Shown here: piece after piece, positions 10,763-19,516 of the stretch
Position numbering within the stretch: position 1 is the first letter of the stretch
Layout: each line of letters starts with the position of its first letter
From: Pararobbsia alpina
GTDB lineage: Bacteria > Pseudomonadota > Gammaproteobacteria > Burkholderiales > Burkholderiaceae
DNA: 64,000 nucleotides
Reading direction: 5' to 3'
Assembly: GCF_902859895.1 (NCBI RefSeq)
Contig: NZ_CADIKM010000004.1
Coordinates: 248,001 to 312,000, forward strand
The notes under the pieces: model-generated
Database searches by the model: none
Told to the model about the DNA's origin: nothing
The model's input: only the letters and a program-made list of their open reading frames with translations
Program-made: the position numbers and the translations under genes

Positions 10763-12049
10763 CTAACGCAACAGCGCACTCAACACCGCCACCGTCCGGG
10801 CCGTCGCTCCACGATGCCGTGCCGCGAACGCGCTTGCCGCGCCGCTCATCGTGATCTGGCGTGACGGGTCGTCGAACAGACCCTTCAGTGCGCTTGCGAG
10901 GCCTTCCGTGTCCTGCACCTGTATCGCTGCACCGGCGGCGAGTGCGTCCGTGCTTGCCTGTGTGAAATTGAACATATGCGGACCGAACAGCACCGGCGTC
11001 CCCACCACGCACGCTTCGATGAGGTTCTGTCCGCCGAGCGGCAGCAGGCTTCCACCGATGAAGGCGGCATCCGCTGCCGCATAGTAGGCGGCCAACTCGC
11101 CCATCGAATCGCCGAGCACGACCTGGACAGGGCCTTCGCCCGAGTGGGGCCGGCCGATCGACTCGATCTCGTTCCACGTCGAGCGCCGTGAATAGCGCCA
11201 GCCCTCGCGTTCGAGCAGTGCCGCGACTTCATCGAAGCGCTGCGGATGACGCGGCACGAGAATCAGCAGGACCTCGTCGCCCGCCATGCCACGTGCCGCA
11301 TCGAGTACGAGCGCTTCCTCCCCTTCCCGCGTGCTCGCGGCCACCCACACATGCTGCCGCTTCAACGCGGTGCGCCACGTGCGGCCGCGCTCGATCAGCG
11401 ACTCGGGGGCGCTCATATCGAACTTCAGGTTGCCGAGCACAGCGACTTCACGCGCGCCAAGCGCATTGAGCCGAGTGGCATCGGCAGGGCTTTGTGCCAA
11501 CACACGCGTAAAGCCGCCGAACACCTCGCGCGCGGCGGCGCCGAAGCGATCCGCGCGCCGATAGGAACGCTGCGACATCCGCGCGTTAACCAGCGTGAGC
11601 GGCATCGCCATACGCCGACATTCGTCGATCAGCGTCGGCCAGACTTCGGTCTCCATGACGATACCGAGCACGGGTCGGTAGGCGCGCAAAAAACGCCGCA
11701 CGGCCCACGGCATATCGTAGGGAAGATAGCAACGCAACACGCGCTCGCCGAACAGCGTCTCGCCGGTCGCGCGGCCGCCGGGCGTCATATGGGTCAGGAG
11801 AATGCGGGCTTGCGGATGCTCGGCCAGCAGGGCCTCGATCAGCGGCTGCGCGGCACGTGTCTCGCCGACTGAAACCGCATGCAGCCAGATCAGTTTGCTG
11901 CGGTCGTCCGCGGGTCGGCCAGCCACGGCGCCGAAGCGCTCACAGATATGTTCGCGATAACCGCGTTCGCGGCGCGAACGCACATAAAGGCGTATCACCG
12001 CAACCGGGGCAATCAGCCACCACAACGCGCGATAGATCTGTCTCAGCAT
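10763..12049 (-). CDS. waaA: 3-deoxy-D-manno-octulosonic acid (Kdo) transferase
   Basis: 428 residues, full length for WaaA/KdtA, which transfers Kdo from CMP-Kdo to lipid A precursor at the inner membrane. It has an N-terminal membrane anchor (ALWWLIAPVAVIRLYVRSRR) with ERFG after it, the acceptor-domain motif LIWLHAVSVGETRAAQPLI, METEVWPTLI, and the donor-domain motifs GGSLLPLGGQNLIEAC and FGPHMFNF. It is downstream of the Kdo-hydroxylase and waaC genes on the same strand, so core-LPS genes cluster here. Confidence 0.96.
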   Translation of the reverse strand: MLRQIYRALWWLIAPVAVIRLYVRSRRERGYREHICERFGAVAGRPADDRSKLIWLHAVSVGETRAAQPLIEALLAEHPQARILLTHMTPGGRATGETLFGERVLRCYLPYDMPWAVRRFLRAYRPVLGIVMETEVWPTLIDECRRMAMPLTLVNARMSQRSYRRADRFGAAAREVFGGFTRVLAQSPADATRLNALGAREVAVLGNLKFDMSAPESLIERGRTWRTALKRQHVWVAASTREGEEALVLDAARGMAGDEVLLILVPRHPQRFDEVAALLEREGWRYSRRSTWNEIESIGRPHSGEGPVQVVLGDSMGELAAYYAAADAAFIGGSLLPLGGQNLIEACVVGTPVLFGPHMFNFTQASTDALAAGAAIQVQDTEGLASALKGLFDDPSRQITMSGAASAFAARHRGATARTVAVLSALLR

Positions 12050-12167
12050 GCCGTCAGGCCTGGAATTGCAAAGCGGGGATCATCTCATACGCTCGGCTCA
12101 TCCAAGCCAGATCCGGCCCGAACTCGACCCTGGCCCGACTCGAACCCAAACCCGACTCCAATTCCGC

Positions 12168-13061
12168 TCAAACCAGCGCATGCCCCTTCAACCGCTCGAG
12201 CACCGCGAGCGGAGAGCACTCGGGTTCGACCATATCGGCGGCGGCGAGAAAGAACGTCTGCTCCATCATGAACTGCCCCGCCATCACCGCATGCGAGGTC
12301 TGATCCGAGAAACAGACCCAGCCGCTGCCCGCCGGAAACTGCATGGTCTGCTGGTCCGCATCGCGCTGATAAGCGAGATCGGCCTTCATAGCATCGTGCA
12401 GGCTCAGCATCAGGTGATCGTATTCGCTGCGGCGCGACTTGGTGATGTGCAAGGTCTCAAGCCACCATGCCGACCCCGGAAACGCCGGTTTGATCTGCGG
12501 GACAAAACGCTGGGCGACCGTCTCGAACGGCTCGCCGACCCGCCAGACCCGTGCCGCGCCCTGAGGATTGACATTGACGAAGACGCGCAGGATCCGTTCG
12601 CCGTGGTTCGGCCGTGACGGAAACGCATCGATATGCAGCCGGCTGTCGTCCTTGCGCCATGAAGTATCGCGCGTCTCGACCCGATGGAGCCGCAGGCTCG
12701 TGGGCGCGCTGCGCAGCTTGCCGATGTACTCGGGCATCAAGCCTTCGATCAGGGAATGAGCCTGATCCTGGAAGCGCGTGACCATCGCGCGGACCGCGGC
12801 CTGCGTACCCGCATCGCCGGCCACGCCGAGTAGCGCCGCAGTTCCCGCGCCACGCGGCGCGAGGGAGATGTTCTTGCGCTTGGGATCGGCAATCGCCGGA
12901 TCGAAAAGCCGGCGCTCGTCCTCCGACACCTTGAACTTCAGCGTTGGGAAATACAAAACCTTGCCGCGCTCGAGTTCGGCGCGCAACACGTCGCGCGGCA
13001 CGTGGAGGTTGTGCCCTTGCCAATCGCCGTCGGGGACTTCGATGATCTGTGAATCGCTCAT
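12168..13061 (-). CDS. kdoO: Kdo 3-hydroxylase-like Fe(II)/2-oxoglutarate dioxygenase
   Basis: 297 residues from the ATG at 13061 (MSDSQIIEVPDGDWQGHN); the frame is open further upstream, but that part overlaps waaC and looks non-coding. The double-stranded beta-helix iron motif HxD is in SRLHIDAFPSRP, with a distal His in DHLMLSLHDAMK. This matches the Kdo hydroxylase family that turns the outer Kdo of Burkholderia-type LPS into Ko (D-glycero-D-talo-oct-2-ulosonic acid). The position between waaC and waaA strongly supports an LPS-core role. The symbol follows family usage. Confidence 0.82.
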   Translation of the reverse strand: MSDSQIIEVPDGDWQGHNLHVPRDVLRAELERGKVLYFPTLKFKVSEDERRLFDPAIADPKRKNISLAPRGAGTAALLGVAGDAGTQAAVRAMVTRFQDQAHSLIEGLMPEYIGKLRSAPTSLRLHRVETRDTSWRKDDSRLHIDAFPSRPNHGERILRVFVNVNPQGAARVWRVGEPFETVAQRFVPQIKPAFPGSAWWLETLHITKSRRSEYDHLMLSLHDAMKADLAYQRDADQQTMQFPAGSGWVCFSDQTSHAVMAGQFMMEQTFFLAAADMVEPECSPLAVLERLKGHALV

Positions 13062-13099
13062 GGGACGTCGTCCAGTAAAACGCGGCGCCGCGAAGCGCC

Positions 13100-14131
13100 T
13101 TACAACAACCCGAACACCGTCAGCGCCTGCCTGACCTGGTCGAGCGAAGGCGCGACCCGACCGCCAAGATTGACAACCTGGGGAGACCAATAGCCGCCGG
13201 TGCGCCACGAAGTATTGAAATTGTACAACTCGACCGTGGGCCGCTTCAGCGCTGCGGCGATATGGATCACGCCGGTATCGACGCCGACCACGGCCGCCGC
13301 GCCGCCGAGCAGCCCCGTGACCGCGGACACCGAAAGCCGGGGCGGCACCAGCGCAGCCCCGCCGAATTCGCGTGCGAGCCTTTCGCTCGTCACGCGTTCG
13401 GCCTCGCTGCCCCACGGAAGCACGAGCGAGGCGCCCCGCCGTACGAGGGCCTGACCCAGCGCGCTCCAGTTCGCCTCGGGCCACTGCTTGTCGGCACGAG
13501 AGGTCGCATGCGCGAACACGACGTAAGGCACGGGAAGATTGAGCTCATAGCCCGCCAGCGCCGCCGCGGCGGCACCCTCGTCGAAGCCGAAGTCGATATC
13601 GGGCGAAAGCGGCACGGGAGGCGCATAACCGAGTGCCGCCGCGGCAAGCTGGCGCGATCGGTCGACTACGTGGGTGCGCGGCTCGATCGGCACGCGCTGA
13701 TCGTAGAAAAATCGCACGGGCCACTCGAAACCCGCCCCGTCGGTCCGGTTCGCCAGGCCCGTGAGCGGACCGTGGGCCCAGCTCGCGGTCCATGCGGTCT
13801 TGATCAAGCCCTGGAAGTCGATCACGGTGTCGTACTGCTCCGCGACGAGCTCGCGCCGGAAGCGGCGGATGTCGGCCCAGGTCGCCGCTTTGAGCAGCCC
13901 TTTGCGCCAGCGCCGCAGCGAATATGGGATCGCCCGCCGCACGCCCTTGACCATGCGCACGAGATCGACGAACCCTTCTTCAACCAGCCAGTCGATCTGG
14001 GCGCCCGGCGCATGGGCCAGGATGTCCGCGACGACTGGCGTCGTATGCACGACATCGCCGAGCGACGAGACCTTGACGATCAGGATCTTGCGCGGCGGTG
14101 CGGTCGTCGTGGCGGTCGCGGGAGTGGGCAT
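13100..14131 (-). CDS. waaC: LPS heptosyltransferase I
   Basis: 343 residues of the GT9 fold. The N-terminus KILIVKVSSLGDVVHTTPVV and the donor-site block FAHATSRADKQWPEANW and GVDTGVIHIAAAL are typical of WaaC, which adds the first L-glycero-D-manno-heptose to Kdo. The enzyme is peripheral on the cytoplasmic face of the inner membrane. A strong terminator separates it from manB upstream, so it likely has its own promoter and may head a waaC-kdoO-waaA unit. Confidence 0.93.
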   Translation of the reverse strand: MPTPATATTTAPPRKILIVKVSSLGDVVHTTPVVADILAHAPGAQIDWLVEEGFVDLVRMVKGVRRAIPYSLRRWRKGLLKAATWADIRRFRRELVAEQYDTVIDFQGLIKTAWTASWAHGPLTGLANRTDGAGFEWPVRFFYDQRVPIEPRTHVVDRSRQLAAAALGYAPPVPLSPDIDFGFDEGAAAAALAGYELNLPVPYVVFAHATSRADKQWPEANWSALGQALVRRGASLVLPWGSEAERVTSERLAREFGGAALVPPRLSVSAVTGLLGGAAAVVGVDTGVIHIAAALKRPTVELYNFNTSWRTGGYWSPQVVNLGGRVAPSLDQVRQALTVFGLL

Positions 14132-14165
14132 GGTGGGGTAATCCGGGACAAACCAGAAAGCAAAG

Positions 14166-14208
14166 CGAAAAAAATTCGCGCCCGCAGCCAGAACGGCTGC
14201 GGGCGCGT
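14166..14208 (-). terminator. Rho-independent terminator downstream of manB
   Basis: On the minus strand, a perfect 12-13 bp GC hairpin (GCGCCCGCAGCC / GGCTGCGGGCGC, five-base loop) is followed by a run of seven T at 14174-14168. It begins about 20 bp past the manB stop. Confidence 0.9.
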
Positions 14209-14226
14209 CAATCTAGCGAAACTCGC

Positions 14227-15618
14227 CTAGAACGGCAACTGGGCGTCGGCCTTTTCGGCGAGAAACACGCGCCGGAAGTCGTTCTGGATACGTTCGAGCG
14301 CGGCATCGCTATCGGCCTCGAAACGGAAGACGACGACCGGTGTCGTATTCGACGAACGCGCAAGACCGAAGCCGTCCGGATATTCGACGCGCAGGCCATC
14401 GATCGTGACGACGTCGTCCGCGCCTTCGAATCGGGCGGACGCTTGCAGGCGACCGATCAGCTCGAAATTCTCGCCTTCGTTGAGCTTGAGCTGAAGCTCG
14501 GGTGTCGATACCGAATTGGGCAGGTCGTTGAGCAGCTTGCTCGGATCGGCAACGCGCGAGAGGATCTCGAGCAGCCGTGCGCCCGTATACAGGCCATCAT
14601 CGAAGCCGTACCAGCGGTCCTTGAAAAACACGTGGCCGCTCATCTCGCCGGCAAGCGGCGCACCGGTTTCGCGGAGCTTGGCCTTCACAAGCGAATGGCC
14701 GGTCTTCCACATGACCGGTTCGCCGCCCTTCGCGCGGACCCAGCTCGCGAGATTGCGCGTGCACTTGACGTCGTAGATGATCTGCGCGCCTGCATTGCGC
14801 GACAACACTTCCTCGGCGAACAGCATCAGTTGCCGGTCCGGATAGATGATCTGGCCATCCTTCGTTACGACGCCCAGCCGGTCACCGTCACCGTCGAACG
14901 CGAAGCCGATCTCGGCGTCGGTCTCCCGCAGCGCGCGGATCACGTCCTGGAGGTTCTCGGGGTGCGCGGGATCCGGATGGTGGTTCGGGAAATTGCCGTC
15001 GATCTCGCAGAAGAGCTCGGTGACTTCACAGCCGAGCGCCTTGAAAAGCTTGGGCGCCAGTTCGCCAGCCACACCGTTGCCGCAGTCGACGACGATCTTG
15101 AGCGGACGCGCGGGCTTGATGTCGGATACGATCCGTTCGAGATACGCATCGGCAATGTCATAGGTCTGGTACGAGCCATCGCCGCTCGTGAAGTCTTTTG
15201 CGACGATGCGCTTGTAGAGCGCCTGAATCTGCTCGCCATAGATCGCCGCGCCACGCAGCACCATCTTGAAACCGTTGTAATCGGGCGGGTTGTGACTGCC
15301 CGTGATCACGATGCACGAGTCGACGCGCCGACCGCCGAGGCCCTCGAGCGGCACGCTGGCCGCAAAGTATCCGACCGGCGTCGGTACCATCCCGATATCG
15401 ACCACATCGACGCCCGAGGCGCGCAGGCCCTCGGCAAGCGCCTTCGACAATTCCGGCCCCGACAGCCGGCCATCGCGCGCGATCACGACCGCATCGCCGC
15501 CCTGGGAACGAACCTCGCTGCCGAATGCCTGGCCGAGCTGCCTGGCGACTTCGGCGTCGAGCGTCTTGCCGATCACACCACGTATGTCGTAAGCCTTGAA
15601 AATCGATTGAGAAATCAT
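14227..15618 (-). CDS. manB: Phosphomannomutase/phosphoglucomutase (AlgC/ManB type)
   Basis: 463 residues from the ATG at 15618 (MISQSIFKAYDIRGVIGKTL). The longer open frame to 15870 is rejected because it would cross the promoter region and lacks family similarity. The phosphoserine loop VITGSHNPPDYNGFK, metal loop DGDGDRLGVV and sugar-specificity loop GEMSGHVFF are all present, so it is catalytically complete. It interconverts the 6- and 1-phosphates of mannose and glucose, supplying GDP-mannose or UDP-glucose pathways for LPS and exopolysaccharide. It is divergent from the glycan operon at 15761 and ends at a strong terminator. Confidence 0.93.
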   Translation of the reverse strand: MISQSIFKAYDIRGVIGKTLDAEVARQLGQAFGSEVRSQGGDAVVIARDGRLSGPELSKALAEGLRASGVDVVDIGMVPTPVGYFAASVPLEGLGGRRVDSCIVITGSHNPPDYNGFKMVLRGAAIYGEQIQALYKRIVAKDFTSGDGSYQTYDIADAYLERIVSDIKPARPLKIVVDCGNGVAGELAPKLFKALGCEVTELFCEIDGNFPNHHPDPAHPENLQDVIRALRETDAEIGFAFDGDGDRLGVVTKDGQIIYPDRQLMLFAEEVLSRNAGAQIIYDVKCTRNLASWVRAKGGEPVMWKTGHSLVKAKLRETGAPLAGEMSGHVFFKDRWYGFDDGLYTGARLLEILSRVADPSKLLNDLPNSVSTPELQLKLNEGENFELIGRLQASARFEGADDVVTIDGLRVEYPDGFGLARSSNTTPVVVFRFEADSDAALERIQNDFRRVFLAEKADAQLPF

Positions 15619-15686
15619 GTGTCGAGATGCCTTTGAGAGGAAGAAGCCTGTCTTTGCAAATTCGCGGGGCGCGCTCACTTGCAATT

Positions 15687-15692
15687 TATAAT
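15687..15692 (+). promoter_or_regulatory. Candidate -10 box upstream of the glycan operon
   Basis: A consensus TATAAT stands ~70 bp before the flippase start in the 142 bp divergent gap with manB. No good -35 hexamer is seen, and the site is nearly symmetric (it also reads TATAAA on the other strand), so direction is uncertain. Confidence 0.35.
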
Positions 15693-15760
15693 CGCAGCTT
15701 TTGTGCCTGCACGGGATGCATGCTCCCCATGCAGACCAGCCGATCCCGGGCCACCCACTG

Positions 15761-17191
15761 ATGCGGGCTATTGTAATGCCTAAGGTATTGCCGATTGTAT
15801 TGCCCAAGGTAAGCGACGATGTGGCGCGCGCACTCGGCAACCTCGTCTGGCTCGGTTGCGAGCGGCTCACGCAAATCGTCGTCGCGATCGTGATCAGCGG
15901 CGTGCTGGCCCGTTATTTCGGGCCGGACGTATTCGGCAAGTGGCAGTACGCCAATACGCTGCTGCTCGTGCTCGCGCCGATCACCTGGGTCTGCGGCGCG
16001 GAAATCCTCGTGCCGACCATCGTTCATGAACCGCCGAGCCGGCTCGGCACCATTCTCGGCAGTGCGTTCGTGCTGCGCTTCGGCGTCTCGCTGGCGGCCT
16101 TGCTGCTGACCTGGATCGTGCTCGCGGCGGGTAGCGGATACGGCCGTGTCGACCCGATGGTCGCGGCGATGCTCGCGGGGCTCGCGACCACGATGATCTT
16201 TCGCGAGCCGTTCGCCGTCGTGAGCACCTGGCTGCAAAGCCGCACCTACAGCAAGCCCGCCTTGCTCGCGGCGATCGTTAGCGCAATCGGCAAGGCCCTG
16301 CTCGTCTGGCTCTTCGTCAGGCTCGCGATCGATCCCGCGCGTTTCGGCTGGCTCTGGGCGCTCGAGGCCGCGGCCATCGCGGCGATGCTGATCGCCTACT
16401 ACGCTGCGCAGCATGGCCAGGCGCAAGATGAAGGACAGGAAGGAAAGGAAGAACGCGACCGACTTGATGCACTCGACGGACGGCCGGGACAAGCCGCACG
16501 GAGTGGACAAGCCGCACGAAGCGGGCGAAGCGACCCAAGCGCACGCCGCTGGAGACTCGACTGGCAACTCGAAGTCGCGTTGTTTCGCCGATTTGTCTCG
16601 GCGGGCTCGGTGTTCTGGATCGGACTGGTCTGCATGTACTTGTTCCTGAAACTCGACCGTCTGATGCTCGAGCGCGTAGTCGACTACGCGGACCTCGGCC
16701 GCTACTCGGCGGCCCAGCAACTCAATGAAAACTGGATCACGCTTGCCCTGATGCTCGCGCAGACACTCGCGCCCGCCTTCGTCTACCGCGTGCACGAGCG
16801 CGCCCGGCTGCTGCGCAATATGCTCCGTCTGCTCGCCATGACGGCCGTGCTGATGATCTGCGGCGCCCTGGTGCTCGATGCGCTCGGCGGCACGATCATC
16901 CGGCTCGTGTTCGGCCCCGGCTTCGAAGGCGCGGTCGATATCTTCCGCTGGGCCGTCTGGCTATCGGTACCGGCTGGCATCGAAGCCATCGCCAATCTCA
17001 TTGTGCTCAAATACCAGGCGAAGTTCGTGCTGCTCGCCAAATGGCTGCTTGCGCTCGCGGTCGCCTTCGCGGTCAATCTCGTCGCCATTCCGCGCTTTGG
17101 CGGCCACGGCGCGCTGATGGGACTCGCGGCGGGCTATCTGGCCGCGATCGCAGTCGACCTCTATTACCTCCGCCTGCGCCTCGCCCAATGA
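15761..17191 (+). CDS. Polysaccharide (O-antigen-type) flippase
   Basis: 476 residues from the ATG at 15761 (an ATG at 15776 is equally possible), hydrophobic through most of its length with the spacing of a Wzx/MOP-type polysaccharide transporter (LTQIVVAIVISGVLARYFGPDVFGKWQYANTL; KLDRLMLERVVDYADLGRYS). It would flip lipid-linked oligosaccharide across the inner membrane. An odd hydrophilic stretch of about 45 residues (roughly 222-266, including the near repeat GQAARSGQAARSG) interrupts the middle. The stop overlaps the next ATG (ATGA at 17188), so it is translationally coupled to the GT2 gene. Confidence 0.85.
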   Translation: MRAIVMPKVLPIVLPKVSDDVARALGNLVWLGCERLTQIVVAIVISGVLARYFGPDVFGKWQYANTLLLVLAPITWVCGAEILVPTIVHEPPSRLGTILGSAFVLRFGVSLAALLLTWIVLAAGSGYGRVDPMVAAMLAGLATTMIFREPFAVVSTWLQSRTYSKPALLAAIVSAIGKALLVWLFVRLAIDPARFGWLWALEAAAIAAMLIAYYAAQHGQAQDEGQEGKEERDRLDALDGRPGQAARSGQAARSGRSDPSARRWRLDWQLEVALFRRFVSAGSVFWIGLVCMYLFLKLDRLMLERVVDYADLGRYSAAQQLNENWITLALMLAQTLAPAFVYRVHERARLLRNMLRLLAMTAVLMICGALVLDALGGTIIRLVFGPGFEGAVDIFRWAVWLSVPAGIEAIANLIVLKYQAKFVLLAKWLLALAVAFAVNLVAIPRFGGHGALMGLAAGYLAAIAVDLYYLRLRLAQ

Positions 17192-18186
17192 CGAACGATA
17201 ACTTCAGCAAAGAGAACGGCCCGGCGAGCAACGTTGCATCGAGCGGACTCTGCGCAAACACGACACCCGATTCTTCCGGTGCGGGCGCTGCGTCCAATAG
17301 GCTGCCGAGCGGCGCGCACGATGCCATGACCCACAATGCACTCTCCGACGTAGCCGTCCTGCTGCCCGCCTACAACTGCCAGGAAGACCTTGAGCGCACC
17401 CTCGCCTCGTTCGCCGAACAGGCCTCGGTGTCGGTCCTGATCGTCGATGACGGCAGCACCCCGCCCGTCGCCGCGCCCGAACTGCCCGGCATGCGAATCG
17501 ACGTGCTGAGGTTAACGCCGAATGGCGGGATCGAACGCGCCTTGGCGGCTGGCGTCGAGGTTTTGGCGGCGCGAGGCGTGCGCTATATCGCGCGCATCGA
17601 TGCGGGCGACCTGACCGTGCCGGCGCGCCTCGAGACCCAGCGTGCCTGGCTCGAGGCTCACCCCCGCGTCGGTGCGCTGGGCATGCGCGCGCAAGTCGTG
17701 ACGCGCCAAGGAGAGCCGGTCTTCCTGCTCAGCGTGCCGACTGAACCGGCACAGATCCGGCGGCTGCGCTTCGCCCGCAATTGCTTCGTGCATCCAGCCA
17801 TGATGTTGCGCACGGAAGCGGTCGTCGCGGCGGGCAACTATCGCGCGCGCTACCGCGCCGCCGAGGACCTCGACCTGTTCCTGCGCATCATGAAGACATA
17901 CGACTGTGCGAACCTGCCGCAGACCGGCCTCTACTACGAGCTCAACGAAGGCGGCATCAGCGCGACACGGCGCCGCACACAGATTCTCTCGACGCTGCGG
18001 CTCCAGCTCGACTACTTTGAACCGGGCAATCCCTACTACTGGGCCGGGCTCGCCAAGAACCTGCTGCATTTCGTCATGCCTGCCGGGCTGCAGCGGGGAA
18101 TCAAGAAGCGCTTCTATCACAGTGCCGATCGCGACAGTGAGAACCACGGCGATCGCCGCGGTGATCACCATCAGCCGCGGCCCTAG
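17188..18186 (+). CDS. Glycosyltransferase family 2
   Basis: 332 residues from the ATG at 17188. About 50 low-complexity residues precede the GT-A fold: VAVLLPAYNCQEDLERTLAS, then VLIVDDGSTPP (nucleotide binding), RIDAGD (metal/acceptor region) and YRAAEDLDLFLRI (catalytic ED). It should transfer a sugar to a lipid-linked acceptor on the cytoplasmic face; donor and linkage are unknown. It overlaps the flippase stop by four bases and is followed after 2 bp by the GT4-type gene. Confidence 0.9.
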   Translation: MTNDNFSKENGPASNVASSGLCANTTPDSSGAGAASNRLPSGAHDAMTHNALSDVAVLLPAYNCQEDLERTLASFAEQASVSVLIVDDGSTPPVAAPELPGMRIDVLRLTPNGGIERALAAGVEVLAARGVRYIARIDAGDLTVPARLETQRAWLEAHPRVGALGMRAQVVTRQGEPVFLLSVPTEPAQIRRLRFARNCFVHPAMMLRTEAVVAAGNYRARYRAAEDLDLFLRIMKTYDCANLPQTGLYYELNEGGISATRRRTQILSTLRLQLDYFEPGNPYYWAGLAKNLLHFVMPAGLQRGIKKRFYHSADRDSENHGDRRGDHHQPRP

Positions 18187-18188
18187 CC

Positions 18189-19376
18189 ATGACGGCACGA
18201 CTGACTTCACCGATGAATCCGAAACCTCCGCTGCATGTCTGTATGGTGTCGAATACAGCGTGGTCAATCTACAACTACCGTCACGGCGTGCTCAAGGCAT
18301 TTCGTGCGCGTGGCATCGACATCACCGTAATCGCGCCGCGCGACCGGACCTTCGAGCCCCTTGCTGCACTCGGCGTACGTTGCATCGAATTGCCGGTCGC
18401 GTCGAAGGGCACCAATCCGGTCCAGGACTTGCGCACGCTTGTCGCGCTGTACCGCCTCTATCGTGAACTTCGGCCCGACCTCGTCTTCCACTACACCATC
18501 AAGCCGAACATCTACGGATCGATTGCGGCCGCGCTCGCGCGCGTCAAGTCGATCGCCGTCACGACCGGGCTCGGTTATGTCTTTATCCAGCAGAGCACCG
18601 CCGCGCGTGTCGCCAAACGGCTCTACCGGTTCGCGTTTCGATTTCCGCGCGAGGTCTGGTTCCTGAACCGCGACGATCTCGAGGCATTCCGGACCGAAGC
18701 GCTGCTCGTCCATCCCGAACGCGCCCGGCTGCTAAACGGCGAGGGCATCGATCTCACGATGTATGCTCCGCACGAGTCCGCACCCGGCAAGGCCACGGTC
18801 GATTTCATCCTGATCGGCCGGCTGCTTTGGGACAAGGGCGTCGGCGAGTATGTCGAGGCCGCGGCGGCGCTGCGAACACGGTATCCTCACGGGAGGTTCA
18901 AACTGCTCGGGCCGGTCGGCGTGGCCAATCCGAGCGCGATTACACAAACCGACATAGAGGCATGGCAAGCTGACGGCCGGGTCGAGTATCTCGGCGAAGC
19001 GCACGATGTGCGGCCTTATATCGCGGCGGCCGACTGCGTGGTGCTGCCCTCGTACCGGGAAGGTGTGCCGCGCACCCTGCTCGAAGCCTCGTCGATGGCG
19101 CGGCCGATCGTCGCAACCGATGTGCCGGGCTGTCGCGAGGTGGTCGACGACGGCGCAAGCGGCCTGCTGTGCCGCGTGCGTGACGCAGGCGATCTCGCCG
19201 CTAAGATGGCGGAGATCCTTGAGATGGACGCGGCGACGCGCCACGCGATGGGTCAGTCCGGCCGGCGCAAGATGATGGTGGAGTTCGACGAACGTCATGT
19301 CGTCGAGCGGTATTTCCGGACACTGAGTACGCTGACCGGTACATCGGACGGCGATGAAACCGGCACGAAGCGGTAG
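18189..19376 (+). CDS. Glycosyltransferase, GT4-type (GT-B fold)
   Basis: 395 residues. The N-terminal domain (VCMVSNTAWSIYNYRHGVLKAF, then FHYTIKPNIYGSIAAAL and VTTGLGYVF) and the C-terminal donor domain (LIGRLLWDKGVGEYVEAAA; VLPSYREGVPRTLLEASSM, with the EGxPxxxLE retaining motif) are typical of galactosyl- or N-acetylgalactosaminyl-transferases of O-antigen loci. galE lies directly downstream, consistent with UDP-Gal or UDP-GalNAc as donor (inference). Confidence 0.9.
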   Translation: MTARLTSPMNPKPPLHVCMVSNTAWSIYNYRHGVLKAFRARGIDITVIAPRDRTFEPLAALGVRCIELPVASKGTNPVQDLRTLVALYRLYRELRPDLVFHYTIKPNIYGSIAAALARVKSIAVTTGLGYVFIQQSTAARVAKRLYRFAFRFPREVWFLNRDDLEAFRTEALLVHPERARLLNGEGIDLTMYAPHESAPGKATVDFILIGRLLWDKGVGEYVEAAAALRTRYPHGRFKLLGPVGVANPSAITQTDIEAWQADGRVEYLGEAHDVRPYIAAADCVVLPSYREGVPRTLLEASSMARPIVATDVPGCREVVDDGASGLLCRVRDAGDLAAKMAEILEMDAATRHAMGQSGRRKMMVEFDERHVVERYFRTLSTLTGTSDGDETGTKR

Positions 19377-19516
19377 GCGGGGCAGACGCTATCGCGGCGG
19401 CGGAGTCAGTAATGGAATCGCCTGCGGATCTCCAGATGGACGGGCATCCATCAGGACGACAGGTCAGTCAGGCAGTCAGCCAGTCAACGAATCAACACAT
19501 CAAACAGGGGCTACAG

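Noticed and set aside
14098-15636. 512-codon plus-strand frame opposite manB
   Set aside because: Antisense shadow of the phosphomannomutase, whose catalytic loops are all on the minus strand.
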